A DNA stretch of 64,000 nucleotides from an uncultured Pseudomonadales bacterium (GTDB lineage Bacteria > Pseudomonadota > Gammaproteobacteria > Pseudomonadales > Cellvibrionaceae): the NCBI GenBank assembly GCA_947489425.1, contig CANLDL010000001.1, positions 124,001 to 188,000 on the forward strand. The letters are read 5' to 3'. The notes beneath the pieces are model-generated. The model searched no databases and was not told the origin of the DNA. It saw nothing but the letters and a program-made list of their open reading frames with translations. The translations under genes and the position numbers were made by a program. Shown one piece after another: positions 37,448-47,295 of the stretch (its first letter is position 1; every line of letters starts with the position of its first letter).

Positions 37448-39307
37448 ATGCCGGATCCTTCTTTTGATCATAAACAATTTCTCAGTACGATAAGCACCCG
37501 CCCGGGTGTTTATCAGATGTTTGATGCTAGTGAGAAAATTTTATACGTAGGTAAAGCTAAAAATTTAAAGAATAGACTTTCAAGTTATTTTAGAGGTTTG
37601 TTGTCCGATGAGCCTTCTATTGGCCAAGCAGGCTTAAGTGTTAAAACCCAATCGCTAGTTAAAAAAATAGCTTCTATTGAAGTAACAATAACAGAGTCGG
37701 AATCAACAGCATTAGTACTAGAGCAGAACTTAATTAAGGCGTTAAAGCCTCCCTATAACATCTTATTGAGGGACGATAAATCTTACCCTTATATTATAAT
37801 TTCTGACAATGCTTATCCTAGAATCGCTTTTCATCGTGGCTCACGTAAAAAAAAGGGCGATTACTTTGGCCCTTACCCTAATGCAGGTGCGGTCTTTCAA
37901 GCGCTAAATTTTTTACAAAAAACATTTCGTGTGCGTCAATGTGAAGATAGTATTTTTAGAAATAGAAGCCGTCCTTGTTTACAGTATCAAATTAATCGAT
38001 GTACTGCTCCTTGTGTTGATTATATATCGCCTGAAGAATATCAAACAGATATTGATCATGTGAAAATGTTTTTGAAGGGCCAGTCTAATAATTTGATGAA
38101 GCAGCTTGCCGATAAAATGGAAAGTGCTTCTGAGGATTTAGAGTTCGAGAAAGCTGCCATACTACGCGATCAAATAAGTGCCTTACGCCGTATTCAGTCG
38201 GATCATGATATGGAATCGGGCTCTGGTAGTATTGATATTTTTGCGCTTTCAAAGCAATCAACGCAAGTGTGTATCCATGTCATGTTTATTCGTGACGGAC
38301 GCATCCTAGGTAGTAAAAGTTATTTACAAGAAGATAAACTAGATGGCTCTGAGCAAGAGTTTTTATTGGCTTTTATGGCACAATTTTATTTAGCCAGTGG
38401 TGTGCGTGAAATACCCAATGAAATTATTGTTAATCAGCAAATATCTGACGAAGAAAGGCAAGTACTGGCTGAGGCACTAAGCGATAAAGTTGGGCGTAAA
38501 ATTAAATTGTTATCTAAGGTGATTTCCCAGCGGCAAAAATGGCTGCAAATAGCCATTAGTGCATCAGAGCAAAATCTGCTACAGCATCTTGGTACTAAAG
38601 CAAGCCTATTAAAGCGTTTTCAAACTCTACAAGACATACTGAGTTTAGATGAAATGCCTAAGCGTTTAGAGTGCTTTGATATTAGTCATAGTAGCGGTGA
38701 ATTAACTGTTGCCTCCTGTGTGGTTTTTAATCAGCAAGGTGCACTAAAGTCAGACTATCGACGTTTCAATATCGATGGTATAACCGGAGGTGACGATTAT
38801 GCAGCGATGGAACAAGCTCTAACTCGCCGTTATGTACGCCTGCAAAAAGGTGAGGGTGCTCATCCTGATATCCTTATTATTGATGGTGGTAAAGGTCAGT
38901 TGAGTACGGCAAAGGCCGTTTTGGATGAATTGGGTGTTCATCAAGTGATGTTATTGGGCATTGCTAAAGGTACCACGCGCAAGGCGGGATTTGAGACTCT
39001 TGTGTTTACCGACGGCCGAGAGCTGACCTTAAATGGCGATTCCCCAGCCTTGCACTTATTGCAAGAAATACGTGATGAAGCCCATCGATTTGCTATTACT
39101 GGTCATAAGCAGAGACGGGATAAAAAGCGCAAAACCTCCAGCCTTGAGGGTATTCCCGGAGTAGGGGCTAAACGCCGCAAGGAGTTGCTGAGGCATTTTG
39201 GTGGTTTGCGGGTAATAGAGCAGGCAACTGTAGCAGATTTGTTAAAAGTGCCCGGTATTAGTAAAAAAATTGCCGAAGATATTTACAGCGCCTTGCGTAA
39301 TGAGTAA
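37448..39307 (+). CDS. uvrC: excinuclease ABC subunit C
   Basis: A 619-residue nucleotide excision repair nuclease. GIY-YIG domain at the N-terminus (RPGVYQMFDASEKILYVGKAKNL), Cys-rich segment, UVR motif near 210-240 (MESASEDLEFEKAAILRDQI), RNase H-like domain with CFDISHSSGE, and C-terminal helix-hairpin-helix repeats (LEGIPGVGAKR). Complete. 22 bases after uvrY. Confidence 0.96.
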   Translation: MPDPSFDHKQFLSTISTRPGVYQMFDASEKILYVGKAKNLKNRLSSYFRGLLSDEPSIGQAGLSVKTQSLVKKIASIEVTITESESTALVLEQNLIKALKPPYNILLRDDKSYPYIIISDNAYPRIAFHRGSRKKKGDYFGPYPNAGAVFQALNFLQKTFRVRQCEDSIFRNRSRPCLQYQINRCTAPCVDYISPEEYQTDIDHVKMFLKGQSNNLMKQLADKMESASEDLEFEKAAILRDQISALRRIQSDHDMESGSGSIDIFALSKQSTQVCIHVMFIRDGRILGSKSYLQEDKLDGSEQEFLLAFMAQFYLASGVREIPNEIIVNQQISDEERQVLAEALSDKVGRKIKLLSKVISQRQKWLQIAISASEQNLLQHLGTKASLLKRFQTLQDILSLDEMPKRLECFDISHSSGELTVASCVVFNQQGALKSDYRRFNIDGITGGDDYAAMEQALTRRYVRLQKGEGAHPDILIIDGGKGQLSTAKAVLDELGVHQVMLLGIAKGTTRKAGFETLVFTDGRELTLNGDSPALHLLQEIRDEAHRFAITGHKQRRDKKRKTSSLEGIPGVGAKRRKELLRHFGGLRVIEQATVADLLKVPGISKKIAEDIYSALRNE

Positions 39308-39318
39308 CGTGTAAACGA

Positions 39319-39586
39319 GGGTCTGCTCACTCTACTTAATTACCCGCTGTTGTACCCCAAAAGGTGTCGGTTAAGGCATGGGGTGTGTAGTTTGGTTATT
39401 CCAAATGAGCGGCGAATAACGTAGAGTGGCGCGTTTTGGGGTCCAACCCTTTGGGCCAGAAGCACTTTTTGCCTCTGACTGCGTTATCAGTCGCTCATTT
39501 AGAATGGCTAATACATCACTTCTTCTGCCTTGTCATCGGCAAACAGTGCCTCTGGCAGTGAGTTATCAAGTAGAGTGAGCAGGCCC
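39319..39586. repeat. 268-bp fold-back (MITE-like) element
   Basis: Terminal 19-base inverted repeats, GGGTCTGCTCACTCTACTT at 39319-39337 and its complement at 39568-39586, differ at one base. A second inner inverted pair lies around ATTCCAAATGAGCGGCGAATAACG (about 39398-39421) and 39484-39509. The two halves can fold over most of their length with mismatches. No gene is inside. It fills the whole uvrC-pgsA gap. No target-site duplication could be assigned by eye. Other copies may exist elsewhere in the genome but none is visible in this window. Confidence 0.75.
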
Positions 39587-39609
39587 TAATAATTTAAGGT
39601 AGTTTATTA

Positions 39610-40164
39610 ATGAATCTTGCTAACCAGTTGACTTTTCTACGTATTATTCTTATTCCGCTACTGGTTGTGGTTTTTTACTTGCCCTATGATTGGCGTTTTT
39701 TAGCTTGTGGTAGCATTTTTTCACTCGCCGCTATTACCGATTGGTTAGATGGCTGGGTGGCCCGTAAATACAACCAAAGTACCGCCTTTGGTGCCTTTTT
39801 AGATCCTGTTGCCGATAAGCTCATGGTATCGGTTGCTTTAGTGCTACTTGTCGAGGTCCACAATACACCACTATTTGCTGTACCTGCGGTTATTATTATT
39901 GGTCGAGAGATTGTTATCTCTGCTTTACGTGAATGGATGGCGGAACTGGGTAAAAGGGCCAGTGTGGCTGTGTCCATGCTCGGTAAGGTAAAAACCACAT
40001 TGCAGATGTCATCAATTTTGGTCTTGTTGCTGGATAATCCGGCAGACCCATCCATTTTACAATCAATTGGTTATGTAGCGCTTTATATAGCCGCTATTCT
40101 TACATTGTGGTCGATGATTATTTACTTAAAAGCGGCTTGGCCAGATTTAAAGTCAGATATGTAA
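39610..40164 (+). CDS. pgsA: CDP-diacylglycerol-glycerol-3-phosphate 3-phosphatidyltransferase
   Basis: A 184-residue inner-membrane enzyme making phosphatidylglycerol phosphate. The CDP-alcohol transferase signature is visible: DWLDGWVARKYNQ followed by GAFLDPVADK. Placed after uvrY-uvrC as in many gammaproteobacteria, but the tRNA genes that usually follow pgsA are not here. Confidence 0.95.
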   Translation: MNLANQLTFLRIILIPLLVVVFYLPYDWRFLACGSIFSLAAITDWLDGWVARKYNQSTAFGAFLDPVADKLMVSVALVLLVEVHNTPLFAVPAVIIIGREIVISALREWMAELGKRASVAVSMLGKVKTTLQMSSILVLLLDNPADPSILQSIGYVALYIAAILTLWSMIIYLKAAWPDLKSDM

Positions 40165-40187
40165 GCATTCAGTTAATTCACCACTCG

Positions 40188-40526
40188 TTAACGTTTAAAA
40201 AACTTATCAATTAAAACTGTTAATTGCTCTTCTAAATCATCTTCAAAATTTGACAATGTTTGTGCAAACAGCCCCATATATTGATCGGCTTTTTCTGAGC
40301 TTAAAGGTCTTTGATTAATGGAGTACTCCATTTCTGCCAGTGACTTATCGAACCGGGGTATAAACTGGTAAGAGACGTATGCCTTATAGTGATTAATAAA
40401 CCCATTATGAGCATATTGGCAAAAATCTTTAACGTAGTTAATGCCATCAGGGCCTAGACATCCTGGTTCTACTCGATAGAGTACTGATAGCTGTTTCTCT
40501 TTGGGTACTGCAATAGCGTCCTTCAT
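40188..40526 (-). CDS. conserved hypothetical protein
   Basis: A 112-residue protein without signal peptide or membrane helix, with one Cys pair region (GCLGPDGINYVKDFCQYA) and a C-terminal helix rich in Leu and Asp/Glu (FEDDLEEQLTVLIDKFFKR). I recognise no family. Convergent with pgsA and divergent from the dioxygenase gene. Confidence 0.7.
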   Translation of the reverse strand: MKDAIAVPKEKQLSVLYRVEPGCLGPDGINYVKDFCQYAHNGFINHYKAYVSYQFIPRFDKSLAEMEYSINQRPLSSEKADQYMGLFAQTLSNFEDDLEEQLTVLIDKFFKR

Positions 40527-40712
40527 GTTACTAATTACCTTATTACCTCTCTTTTTAGCCTAGCTATCGTGCGCGAAAATACAAATAAAAAGCCAAATAT
40601 TTGCTTAAATTGCCAATTAAATTATTTATTGTCTCGTTAATAAGAGGTAGTGTAGATTTAAAGTTAGTATTAGAAACCTAGATCAAGCTCATGGGATAGT
40701 AAGGTGTAGTGA

Positions 40713-41375
40713 ATGAAACAGCCAGAGAGGCGCAACTTTATAAAAATGGGTTTATTATCGAGCGCATTAGTACCACTATCTAGTGGTGCTAAATATGTTT
40801 ATGCCGAAAATAGAGAGCAGCTGGTCACGCCAAAAGAGACTGCTGGCCCTTTTTACCCGATTACACCACAAAAAGATAAGGACTTTGATTTAACCCGCAT
40901 AGAAGGGAAGACTGTCCTAGCTACTGGAGAGGCTATATTTGTAGAAGGCTCGGTAGTCAATACTGCCGGTGAGCCAATAGAAGATGTCACGGTAGAGTTA
41001 TGGCAGGCCAACGCAGCGGGGCGATATGCGCATCCTCATGATACGAATCCAGCACCTTTAGACCCCAATTTTCAAGGGTGGGCAATTGCTCGTAGTGGCC
41101 AACAAGGAGAGTTTCGTTTTAAAACTATTATGCCAGGTGCTTACGCGGTATCGAGTAGTTGGTCGCGCCCACCACATATTCACTACAAAATCTCCAAGCG
41201 AGGCTATGTTGAGCTGACTACCCAGATGTATTTTCAAGGACATCCCCTTAATCAAAAAGATCTTCTGATTAATCGTAAAACAGAAAGTGAGCAAAGATTG
41301 ATGATTGCCAAAAAGGTATCAGGAGAAGGGGGTATTGATACGTATCAATATCAGATAGTATTAGAAAAAGCTTAG
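40713..41375 (+). CDS. exported intradiol ring-cleavage dioxygenase-like protein
   Basis: A 220-residue protein of the protocatechuate 3,4-dioxygenase family. All four non-haem iron ligands seem present: Tyr105 (GRYAHP), Tyr144 (PGAYAV), and His155 and His157 (PPHIHY). The N-terminus has a twin-arginine-like signal (ERRNFIKMGLLSSAL). Exported members are common in marine and soil bacteria, with unknown aromatic substrates. No ring-cleavage pathway genes are nearby, so catechol catabolism is not supported. Confidence 0.87.
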   Translation: MKQPERRNFIKMGLLSSALVPLSSGAKYVYAENREQLVTPKETAGPFYPITPQKDKDFDLTRIEGKTVLATGEAIFVEGSVVNTAGEPIEDVTVELWQANAAGRYAHPHDTNPAPLDPNFQGWAIARSGQQGEFRFKTIMPGAYAVSSSWSRPPHIHYKISKRGYVELTTQMYFQGHPLNQKDLLINRKTESEQRLMIAKKVSGEGGIDTYQYQIVLEKA

Positions 41376-41591
41376 GCAAATTAATGGTCTAGTCTGAGTA
41401 TATTTTTATAAAAAGTAGCACCTTTGAGACCAAAATTACCGATACCAGCAAATGGGTGATGAGGTGAGCTATTGATATTGCCAATATGCACAACTACTAA
41501 ACTATAGAGATAGGTGTTTTTAGCGACAGTCTTAAGCTAGAACTTGTTGATAAGCATCGAAAGTATTTAATAATAAAAAAGGTTATTGATA

Positions 41592-42020
41592 ATGATCGAC
41601 AATAGAGCATGGTTTCAGTATTTACTGTATTTTTTAATTCTTGTTATGTTACCTGCGTTAACATTATTTTTATTATTTGCAGCGATTAAAGTATGGTTAA
41701 GCGATGGATTTTATTATTCCCTCATTTTTATTGTTTGGGGGGTATTGAGTGCTTATCTAAATTATAAGTATTTATCTCTGCTACGCTTTATTTCAACTAA
41801 AGTGATATACAATGAAAAAAAATTTACAGTGGAGAATAATCACAAAAAGACTGATTATCTGTGGTCTGATATAGCTGATGTAAAGCACTATGAATTTGCA
41901 GGCTTATTACATATTTACGATAGTAACAACAGGCCTATTTATATTTGCCACAAAAAAATGCCTGGTTTTTATGGTTTTAATGACATTGTTAAAAATCGGC
42001 ACGAATTATTGGAGGCTTAA
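41592..42020 (+). CDS. small membrane protein with PH-like C-terminus, unknown function
   Basis: About 142 residues with two N-terminal membrane helices (about 8-30 and 38-58) and a C-terminal cytosolic part (FTVENNHKKTDYLWSDIADVKHYEF) that resembles bacterial PH-like domains of YdbT type. ATG at 41592 is preferred over the TTG at 41586 because AAAGG lies nine bases upstream. Function unknown. Confidence 0.65.
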   Translation: MIDNRAWFQYLLYFLILVMLPALTLFLLFAAIKVWLSDGFYYSLIFIVWGVLSAYLNYKYLSLLRFISTKVIYNEKKFTVENNHKKTDYLWSDIADVKHYEFAGLLHIYDSNNRPIYICHKKMPGFYGFNDIVKNRHELLEA

Positions 42021-42124
42021 TAAGAACGTGTTAAAAGATAGGTAATGTCAACGATAGTACAATGGTGTACATAACTAATTATTAAATGGCCTAAATGTAA
42101 GGCTATAGTACTTGTAAGGCTTAT

Positions 42125-43714
42125 ATGGAATTTATCTGGATCTTTTTTGCGTTTTTATGTGGCTTAGGCGTTAAAGTTTTTAACTTGCCTCCTCTGGTAG
42201 GTTATTTGATTGCGGGATTTTTATTAAACGCTTTTGGAGTCGAGCCCAGTGCTAACCTAGATACCTTTGCAGATATTGGTATTACATTAATGCTGTTTAC
42301 CATTGGTTTAAAACTCAATGTTGGCTCATTGATCAAACCTGAGGTATATGTTACTACTTTTTCTGTTACGACTATTTGGATAGTGAGTATTACAGCAATA
42401 TTGTTTTTACTAAAACTAGCTGCGCTTCCGTTTTTTGTAGAACTCTCCACAAGTGGGATGTTGCTACTAGCCTTTGGTTTAAGTTTTAGTAGTACTGTGT
42501 GTGTTGTCAAAGTATTAGAAGAAAATGGCGAGATACGTACACGCCATGGAAAAATTGCCCTTGCAGTACTGGTTTTACAAGATATCTTCGCTGTTATTTT
42601 TCTTGTTGTTACCAGTGGAAAGATTCCATCAGTATTTGCGTTAGGTTTATTTGCATTAATTTTAGTGCGACCATTGATGAAAAAATTACTCGAGCAATCA
42701 GGTCATGCTGAGTTACTGCCTCTAACTGGTTTCTTTTTGGCGTTTGGTGCCTATGAGTTATTTGAATATGTGGGTGTTAAAGGTGATTTAGGTGCGCTTA
42801 TTGCTGGAATGATGCTGAGTGCACACATTAAATCAGCGGAGCTTGCAAAAGCATTATTGAGCTTCAAAGATTTATTTCTTATAGGTTTCTTTTTATCTAT
42901 CGGTTTTACCAAACTGCCAAATCTAGAAATACTGCTTGCAGGGATGATCCTCTGTGCGTTTTTAATTCTTAAAATTACATTATTCTTTTCAATCTTTACG
43001 AGGCTTAAGTTACGGGCGCGGACCGCTTTTTTATCAGGCATGGTACTTAATAATTACAGCGAGTTCGGCTTGATTGTAGTCGTTGTTTGCGTTGATGCAG
43101 GATGGTTGGCAAATGATTGGTTAGTCATTATTGCAGTAGCTGCAGCGTTATCATTTATCTTTACCAGTAGTGTTTATCGGCATTCCCATAATCAGTATGC
43201 AAATAATGGTTATAAGTTAAGGTACTTTGAGCACCCTAAACGTTTGAAAGAAGATATCTATCACATGCCTAGCAACGCTAAAATTATCGTTCTTGGTATG
43301 GGGCGTGTGGGTACAGGTGCCTACCTAGCACTGAGTGGCCAATTAAAAGAGAAAGTATGGGGGATGGATGCTGACCCTCAGCGTGTTGCCAAGTTGCAAG
43401 CGAAAGATATGCAAGTGATGCTTGGCGATGGTGAAGATGCTGATTTGTGGGAAAATCTTGATTTATCCAGCGTCGATCTAATCTTGATTGCATTACCCTC
43501 TATAGAAGACATATTAGAAATACATGACCAACTTGACCGCTTTGGTTTTGATGGCCAATTAGCTGCGATTGCACGTTATGAAGATGATAGGCAACGCCTA
43601 CTTGAAGCAGGTGTTGACAAGGTATTTAATTTTTATACCGAAGTGGGTGTTGGTTTTGCCGAAGAAAGTTTACAGCTTATTAGTGATGATACTAAAGAAG
43701 CGATTGCTAATTAG
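42125..43714 (+). CDS. Kef-type cation:proton antiporter with TrkA-N domain
   Basis: A 529-residue CPA2-family antiporter: about 12 membrane helices over residues 1-355, including LDTFADIGITLMLFTIGLKL and GVKGDLGALIAGMMLS, followed by a nucleotide-binding TrkA-N domain (IIVLGMGRVGTGAYLAL near 383). Likely exports potassium in exchange for protons. It lacks an obvious KefF/KefG partner gene nearby. Start follows AAGG. Confidence 0.9.
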   Translation: MEFIWIFFAFLCGLGVKVFNLPPLVGYLIAGFLLNAFGVEPSANLDTFADIGITLMLFTIGLKLNVGSLIKPEVYVTTFSVTTIWIVSITAILFLLKLAALPFFVELSTSGMLLLAFGLSFSSTVCVVKVLEENGEIRTRHGKIALAVLVLQDIFAVIFLVVTSGKIPSVFALGLFALILVRPLMKKLLEQSGHAELLPLTGFFLAFGAYELFEYVGVKGDLGALIAGMMLSAHIKSAELAKALLSFKDLFLIGFFLSIGFTKLPNLEILLAGMILCAFLILKITLFFSIFTRLKLRARTAFLSGMVLNNYSEFGLIVVVVCVDAGWLANDWLVIIAVAAALSFIFTSSVYRHSHNQYANNGYKLRYFEHPKRLKEDIYHMPSNAKIIVLGMGRVGTGAYLALSGQLKEKVWGMDADPQRVAKLQAKDMQVMLGDGEDADLWENLDLSSVDLILIALPSIEDILEIHDQLDRFGFDGQLAAIARYEDDRQRLLEAGVDKVFNFYTEVGVGFAEESLQLISDDTKEAIAN

Positions 43715-43750
43715 TAAAATATTTAAAAGAAACATAAGCTACTATAAATT

Positions 43751-44377
43751 ATGTCACGACTCATATCAGCTCTGATAATTGTTACCGGTTATAGTATTTT
43801 AATCCATGAGATATGGTTTGTTTGGCATCAGCCAGAATTAGTGACCCATAGTGTTATTCTTAGTATTGCAGTATTAATGGCCTTTGAGTTTATCCTTGTG
43901 CACTCAGGTATTTTCATGTCCTTTTTTACACAGAGGCGGGCCTGGTTATTTTTTGCTGCATTTTATGGTTTATTCGCCTGGATATTTAATGCTGCAATGC
44001 CAAATAATATCGTACTTTATGTTTATGCAGCAGTCGTTTTTACTCGCATGGGTGTGTTGTTGTTCGATCAAAGTGAAGAGCAAGTATGGCAAGCAAGAAA
44101 ATCATCAATTGTCGGTGTTCCTCTTTATATTCTGTCCATAGCTGCTGTCTTGATTGATCAGACAATGGTGCCGGATTTTGGGTTAACCCAACAGTATTTA
44201 ACAGAATCTGGTTATTTGGATTCCCTTAACATCACTGGGGTTTTTCCTGAAATACCAAAAACTGCCTTTGCTGCTTCACTGATATACTATTTTGGCTTAA
44301 TTATCTGGGAGTTTTATAGTACTTATCAGTGGTTCAAGAAAAAGAAAAATACACTGCCATTGCAGCGGTTTTATTAA
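43751..44377 (+). CDS. membrane protein of unknown function
   Basis: A 208-residue protein with about six hydrophobic helices and a basic C-terminus (FKKKKNTLPLQRF). No known family recognised. It begins 36 bases after the antiporter gene and may share its transcript. Confidence 0.7.
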   Translation: MSRLISALIIVTGYSILIHEIWFVWHQPELVTHSVILSIAVLMAFEFILVHSGIFMSFFTQRRAWLFFAAFYGLFAWIFNAAMPNNIVLYVYAAVVFTRMGVLLFDQSEEQVWQARKSSIVGVPLYILSIAAVLIDQTMVPDFGLTQQYLTESGYLDSLNITGVFPEIPKTAFAASLIYYFGLIIWEFYSTYQWFKKKKNTLPLQRFY

Positions 44378-44421
44378 TATAATGGCCAGATAATCTAACC
44401 AAAAATAAGTCGAGTTTAATA

Positions 44422-44988
44422 ATGCCAAAAGCCAGTGAAATCAAAAAGAATGCCGCTATAGATTATAATGGTAATACTTATATTGTGAGGGATATCGAGC
44501 GTTCAGTGCCTCAAGGGCGAGCAGGCGGAAGCCTATATCGTATGCGTATGTACGATGTAGTGACAGGTGGCAAGATTGATGAGACATTCAAAGATTCTGA
44601 CATGCTAAATTTTGCAGATCTTATTCGCCAGCCTGTCATGTTTTCTTATGTCGATGGTGATGAATATGTATTTATGAATACAGAGGATTACACACCTTAT
44701 AACCTCAATAAAGAAGTCATCGCCGATGAAATACTATTCTTGAATGAAGCTACCGAAGGTGTACAAGTTGTTATTGTAAATGATGTGCCTGTAGCACTTG
44801 ATATGCCAACAGCAGTGGAGTTAGAGGTAACAGAAACAGATCCATCGATTAAGGGTGGCTCTGCAACCTCCAGAACAAAACCGGCTTTATTATCAACTGG
44901 CGTGACCGTACAAGTGCCTGAACATATCTCTACCGGTGATAAGGTTAAAGTCAATATAGAAGAACGCAAGTTTATGAGTAAGGCATAA
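44422..44988 (+). CDS. efpL: elongation factor P-like protein (EfpL/YeiP)
   Basis: A 188-residue translation factor of the EF-P family that helps ribosomes through difficult peptide bonds. The order KOW-like N domain, OB and OB is clear. The sequence follows E. coli YeiP closely ([36 protein letters not shown]). The N-domain loop is [11 protein letters not shown], not the lysine-bearing loop of EF-P, so no EpmA-type modification is expected. Confidence 0.94.
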   Translation: MPKASEIKKNAAIDYNGNTYIVRDIERSVPQGRAGGSLYRMRMYDVVTGGKIDETFKDSDMLNFADLIRQPVMFSYVDGDEYVFMNTEDYTPYNLNKEVIADEILFLNEATEGVQVVIVNDVPVALDMPTAVELEVTETDPSIKGGSATSRTKPALLSTGVTVQVPEHISTGDKVKVNIEERKFMSKA

Positions 44989-45023
44989 AAAACAAAGCCT
45001 CTATTAACAAGGTGCCTATTAAA

Positions 45024-45353
45024 ATGAGTTATTTATACTTAAGTGTGGCAATAATAGCTGAGGTCATTGCAACCAGTGCTTTAAAATCTGCCGAAGGTTT
45101 TACCAAGCCGCTTGCCAGTAGTATTGTTGTCGTTGGCTATGGTATTGCCTTTTATTGCCTCTCAGTTGTTTTAAAAACTATACCTGTTGGCATTGCTTAT
45201 GCTATTTGGTCTGGCTTGGGCATCGTGTTAATTTCTGTTGTTGCGTATTTTTTTCATCAACAAAAATTAGATCTTGCGGCGGTTATTGGTATGAGCTTGA
45301 TTGTTATAGGCGTTGTTGTGATTAATGTTTTTTCTACATCGGTCGCGCATTAG
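45024..45353 (+). CDS. EmrE-like small multidrug resistance exporter
   Basis: A 109-residue protein with four membrane helices, very like EmrE: essential membrane Glu in [28 protein letters not shown], and [16 protein letters not shown] use the ATG at 45024, preceded by AAGG; the GTG at 45012 overlaps the ribosome site. Probably exports cationic compounds or guanidinium-like metabolites as a dimer. Confidence 0.93.
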   Translation: MSYLYLSVAIIAEVIATSALKSAEGFTKPLASSIVVVGYGIAFYCLSVVLKTIPVGIAYAIWSGLGIVLISVVAYFFHQQKLDLAAVIGMSLIVIGVVVINVFSTSVAH

Positions 45354-45400
45354 CGACGCTGCCTGTCATCCGCTACAGCACCAGCCATATAAGCCTCACA

Positions 45401-46291
45401 TTACTTATTGAGATATGTCCACAAACTCTCACCTTGATTCGATAAACGATGTGCTGAGCGGTACAGCATAATATCCAGGTCCATTGATAAAGATCGATTA
45501 CCTATGTTGATTAAATCGCCCCTATCGAGTTCACTTTGTATACAAATACGTGGTAGCCAGGCGATACCCATTCCTTGAGCCGCCATTGCTTTAATTGATT
45601 CAACCACTGCGTTTTCATAAATACAATTAAGCTCATAGTCACTGCATTCGTTGCTGATAATTTTCCCTGTCATTTTACCCATAAAGCAATTGGGTTCGTA
45701 AGCAAGATAATCAATAGGCTTTTTCTTATTCAATTTGAAGAGAGGCTTGCCCTTGTTATCTGTAGCACTTACCAGTATTAATTGGTCACTTTTTAATTTG
45801 CACGACAGGAAATCCGAAGGGTCAAGTAATGAGGGGATAGTCCTACTAGAGTAGGACAGCATAAATTCACTTTGACGCGATTGTAATGATTCCACACAAT
45901 CCAATAAATTATTGGCATCCATTGTTGTATGTATAGATGAAAAATTACGGTGGATGTCAGCCATCCATTCAGCAAAATAATTAATCGCTAGAGTATGTAG
46001 TGCGGTGAACCTAATAAAGTCCTCACCCGTACGTTGAGATTTACGGCATTCTTTTAATGTATGTTGTAGCTGTTTGACGATCTCCTGCGTTGATTGCCTA
46101 AAGTGTTCGCCTTCTTTGGTAAGTACAAAAGGATGTACTGAACGATCGATCAGTGTGGCGCCTACCCATTGCTCTAAACCTAAAATACGTCGACTAAATG
46201 CTGGTTGACTGCGGTTGCGGTTTTTAGCCGCAGTTGTAAAATTTTTAGTCGATGCTAATTCAAGAAAATCATACATCCATTCAATGTCCAT
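45401..46291 (-). CDS. LysR-family regulator of the aspartate operon
   Basis: A 296-residue LysR regulator with an N-terminal winged helix (FLELASTKNFTTAAKNRNRSQPAFSRRILGLE) and a substrate-binding C-terminal domain. Divergent from the racemase-aspA-symporter genes across 156 bases that contain a LysR-type box, so it most likely controls them with aspartate or a related acid as coinducer. Confidence 0.9.
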   Translation of the reverse strand: MDIEWMYDFLELASTKNFTTAAKNRNRSQPAFSRRILGLEQWVGATLIDRSVHPFVLTKEGEHFRQSTQEIVKQLQHTLKECRKSQRTGEDFIRFTALHTLAINYFAEWMADIHRNFSSIHTTMDANNLLDCVESLQSRQSEFMLSYSSRTIPSLLDPSDFLSCKLKSDQLILVSATDNKGKPLFKLNKKKPIDYLAYEPNCFMGKMTGKIISNECSDYELNCIYENAVVESIKAMAAQGMGIAWLPRICIQSELDRGDLINIGNRSLSMDLDIMLYRSAHRLSNQGESLWTYLNK

Positions 46292-46353
46292 AGGGTATAC
46301 CTCGTTCGTTGATATTGCTCACCTTTTTATCAATTACTACATATCTTTGGTGT

Positions 46354-46370
46354 TATGCATATTTTGCATA
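46354..46370. promoter_or_regulatory. LysR-type operator between regulator and racemase genes
   Basis: TATGCA and TGCATA arms separated by five bases, containing ATGC-N7-GCAT of the T-N11-A class. It lies between divergent start codons, as expected for a LysR activator site. Confidence 0.6.
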
Positions 46371-46447
46371 GTTAATTTAAAAATAGCATTAGTTGCTACA
46401 AATTGAAATAGTTAAACTGCTCGCATTAATTAACTCGTGGGGTAAAA

Positions 46448-47254
46448 GTGTTAGGTATTTTAGGTGGAATGGGACCATTAGCGACCGTTGATTTTTTGAG
46501 AAAGTTGGTAGAGCAGACCAATGGCGAAAATGATCAGCGGCATATTCCTACAGTAACTTGGTCTGTTCCTCAGATCCCCGATCGCTCTAGGTATATAATC
46601 GATGGCGCCGAAAATCCTTTCCCCCAATTACGTCGTGGCATACAGCAGCTAGCGTTGATGGGTGCAGATGTCATTGCCATTCCTTGCAACACCGCACACT
46701 ACTGGTATGAACAATTAAGTGAATGTAGCGATATAAAAATATTACACATCGTAGATGCGGTGCATCAAGAATTACAACAGTTGCCTATGTTTCCTGCTAG
46801 TAGAACAGAAAAACTCGTAGGCCTTTTAGCAACTAGCGGCACAATTAAATCCAATATTTATCAAGCGCAATTAAGTGCTCATGGGTGGACAGTAGCCACG
46901 CCGGAAGCTCAAGCTCAAGAAAAGATCATGCAAGCGATTGCTTTTGTTAAAGCAGGTAAGGTGATGTCTGCCCGATCTATTTTTTTGCAAGAAATAGAAC
47001 ACTTAAAGCAGCGCGGAGTACGCGCTGTAATATTAGGCTGCACTGAAATTCCTTCGGTGTTGGACCCCGATGCTATGTTTATTGATAGTAATTTAGCTTT
47101 GGCAAAACGGTGTGTACAGTGGTTTAACGCAAGTTATAACGGCAGCTCTACTATAGCGAGTACTGCGACAACAAAAATCACCACCCCTATATCAAGCACA
47201 GAAAAAATAACGGTACCGACGGTCGAATCCTTATGCGTGCCAAACTTTACTTAA
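46448..47254 (+). CDS. aspartate/glutamate racemase
   Basis: A 268-residue cofactor-independent racemase. The two catalytic cysteines are Cys80 (AIPCNTAHYW) and Cys198 (ILGCTEIPS); the N-terminal GILGGMGPLAT is typical of aspartate racemases of the YgeA type. The last 33 residues are a Ser/Thr-rich low-complexity tail not usual for the family. GTG start. First gene of the unit with aspA and the symporter, which suggests conversion of D-aspartate to L-aspartate. Confidence 0.92.
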   Translation: MLGILGGMGPLATVDFLRKLVEQTNGENDQRHIPTVTWSVPQIPDRSRYIIDGAENPFPQLRRGIQQLALMGADVIAIPCNTAHYWYEQLSECSDIKILHIVDAVHQELQQLPMFPASRTEKLVGLLATSGTIKSNIYQAQLSAHGWTVATPEAQAQEKIMQAIAFVKAGKVMSARSIFLQEIEHLKQRGVRAVILGCTEIPSVLDPDAMFIDSNLALAKRCVQWFNASYNGSSTIASTATTKITTPISSTEKITVPTVESLCVPNFT

Positions 47255-47295
47255 AAAATAATTTGTTGAGCTAAAGCCTTATAAGAGGGAAAAGC

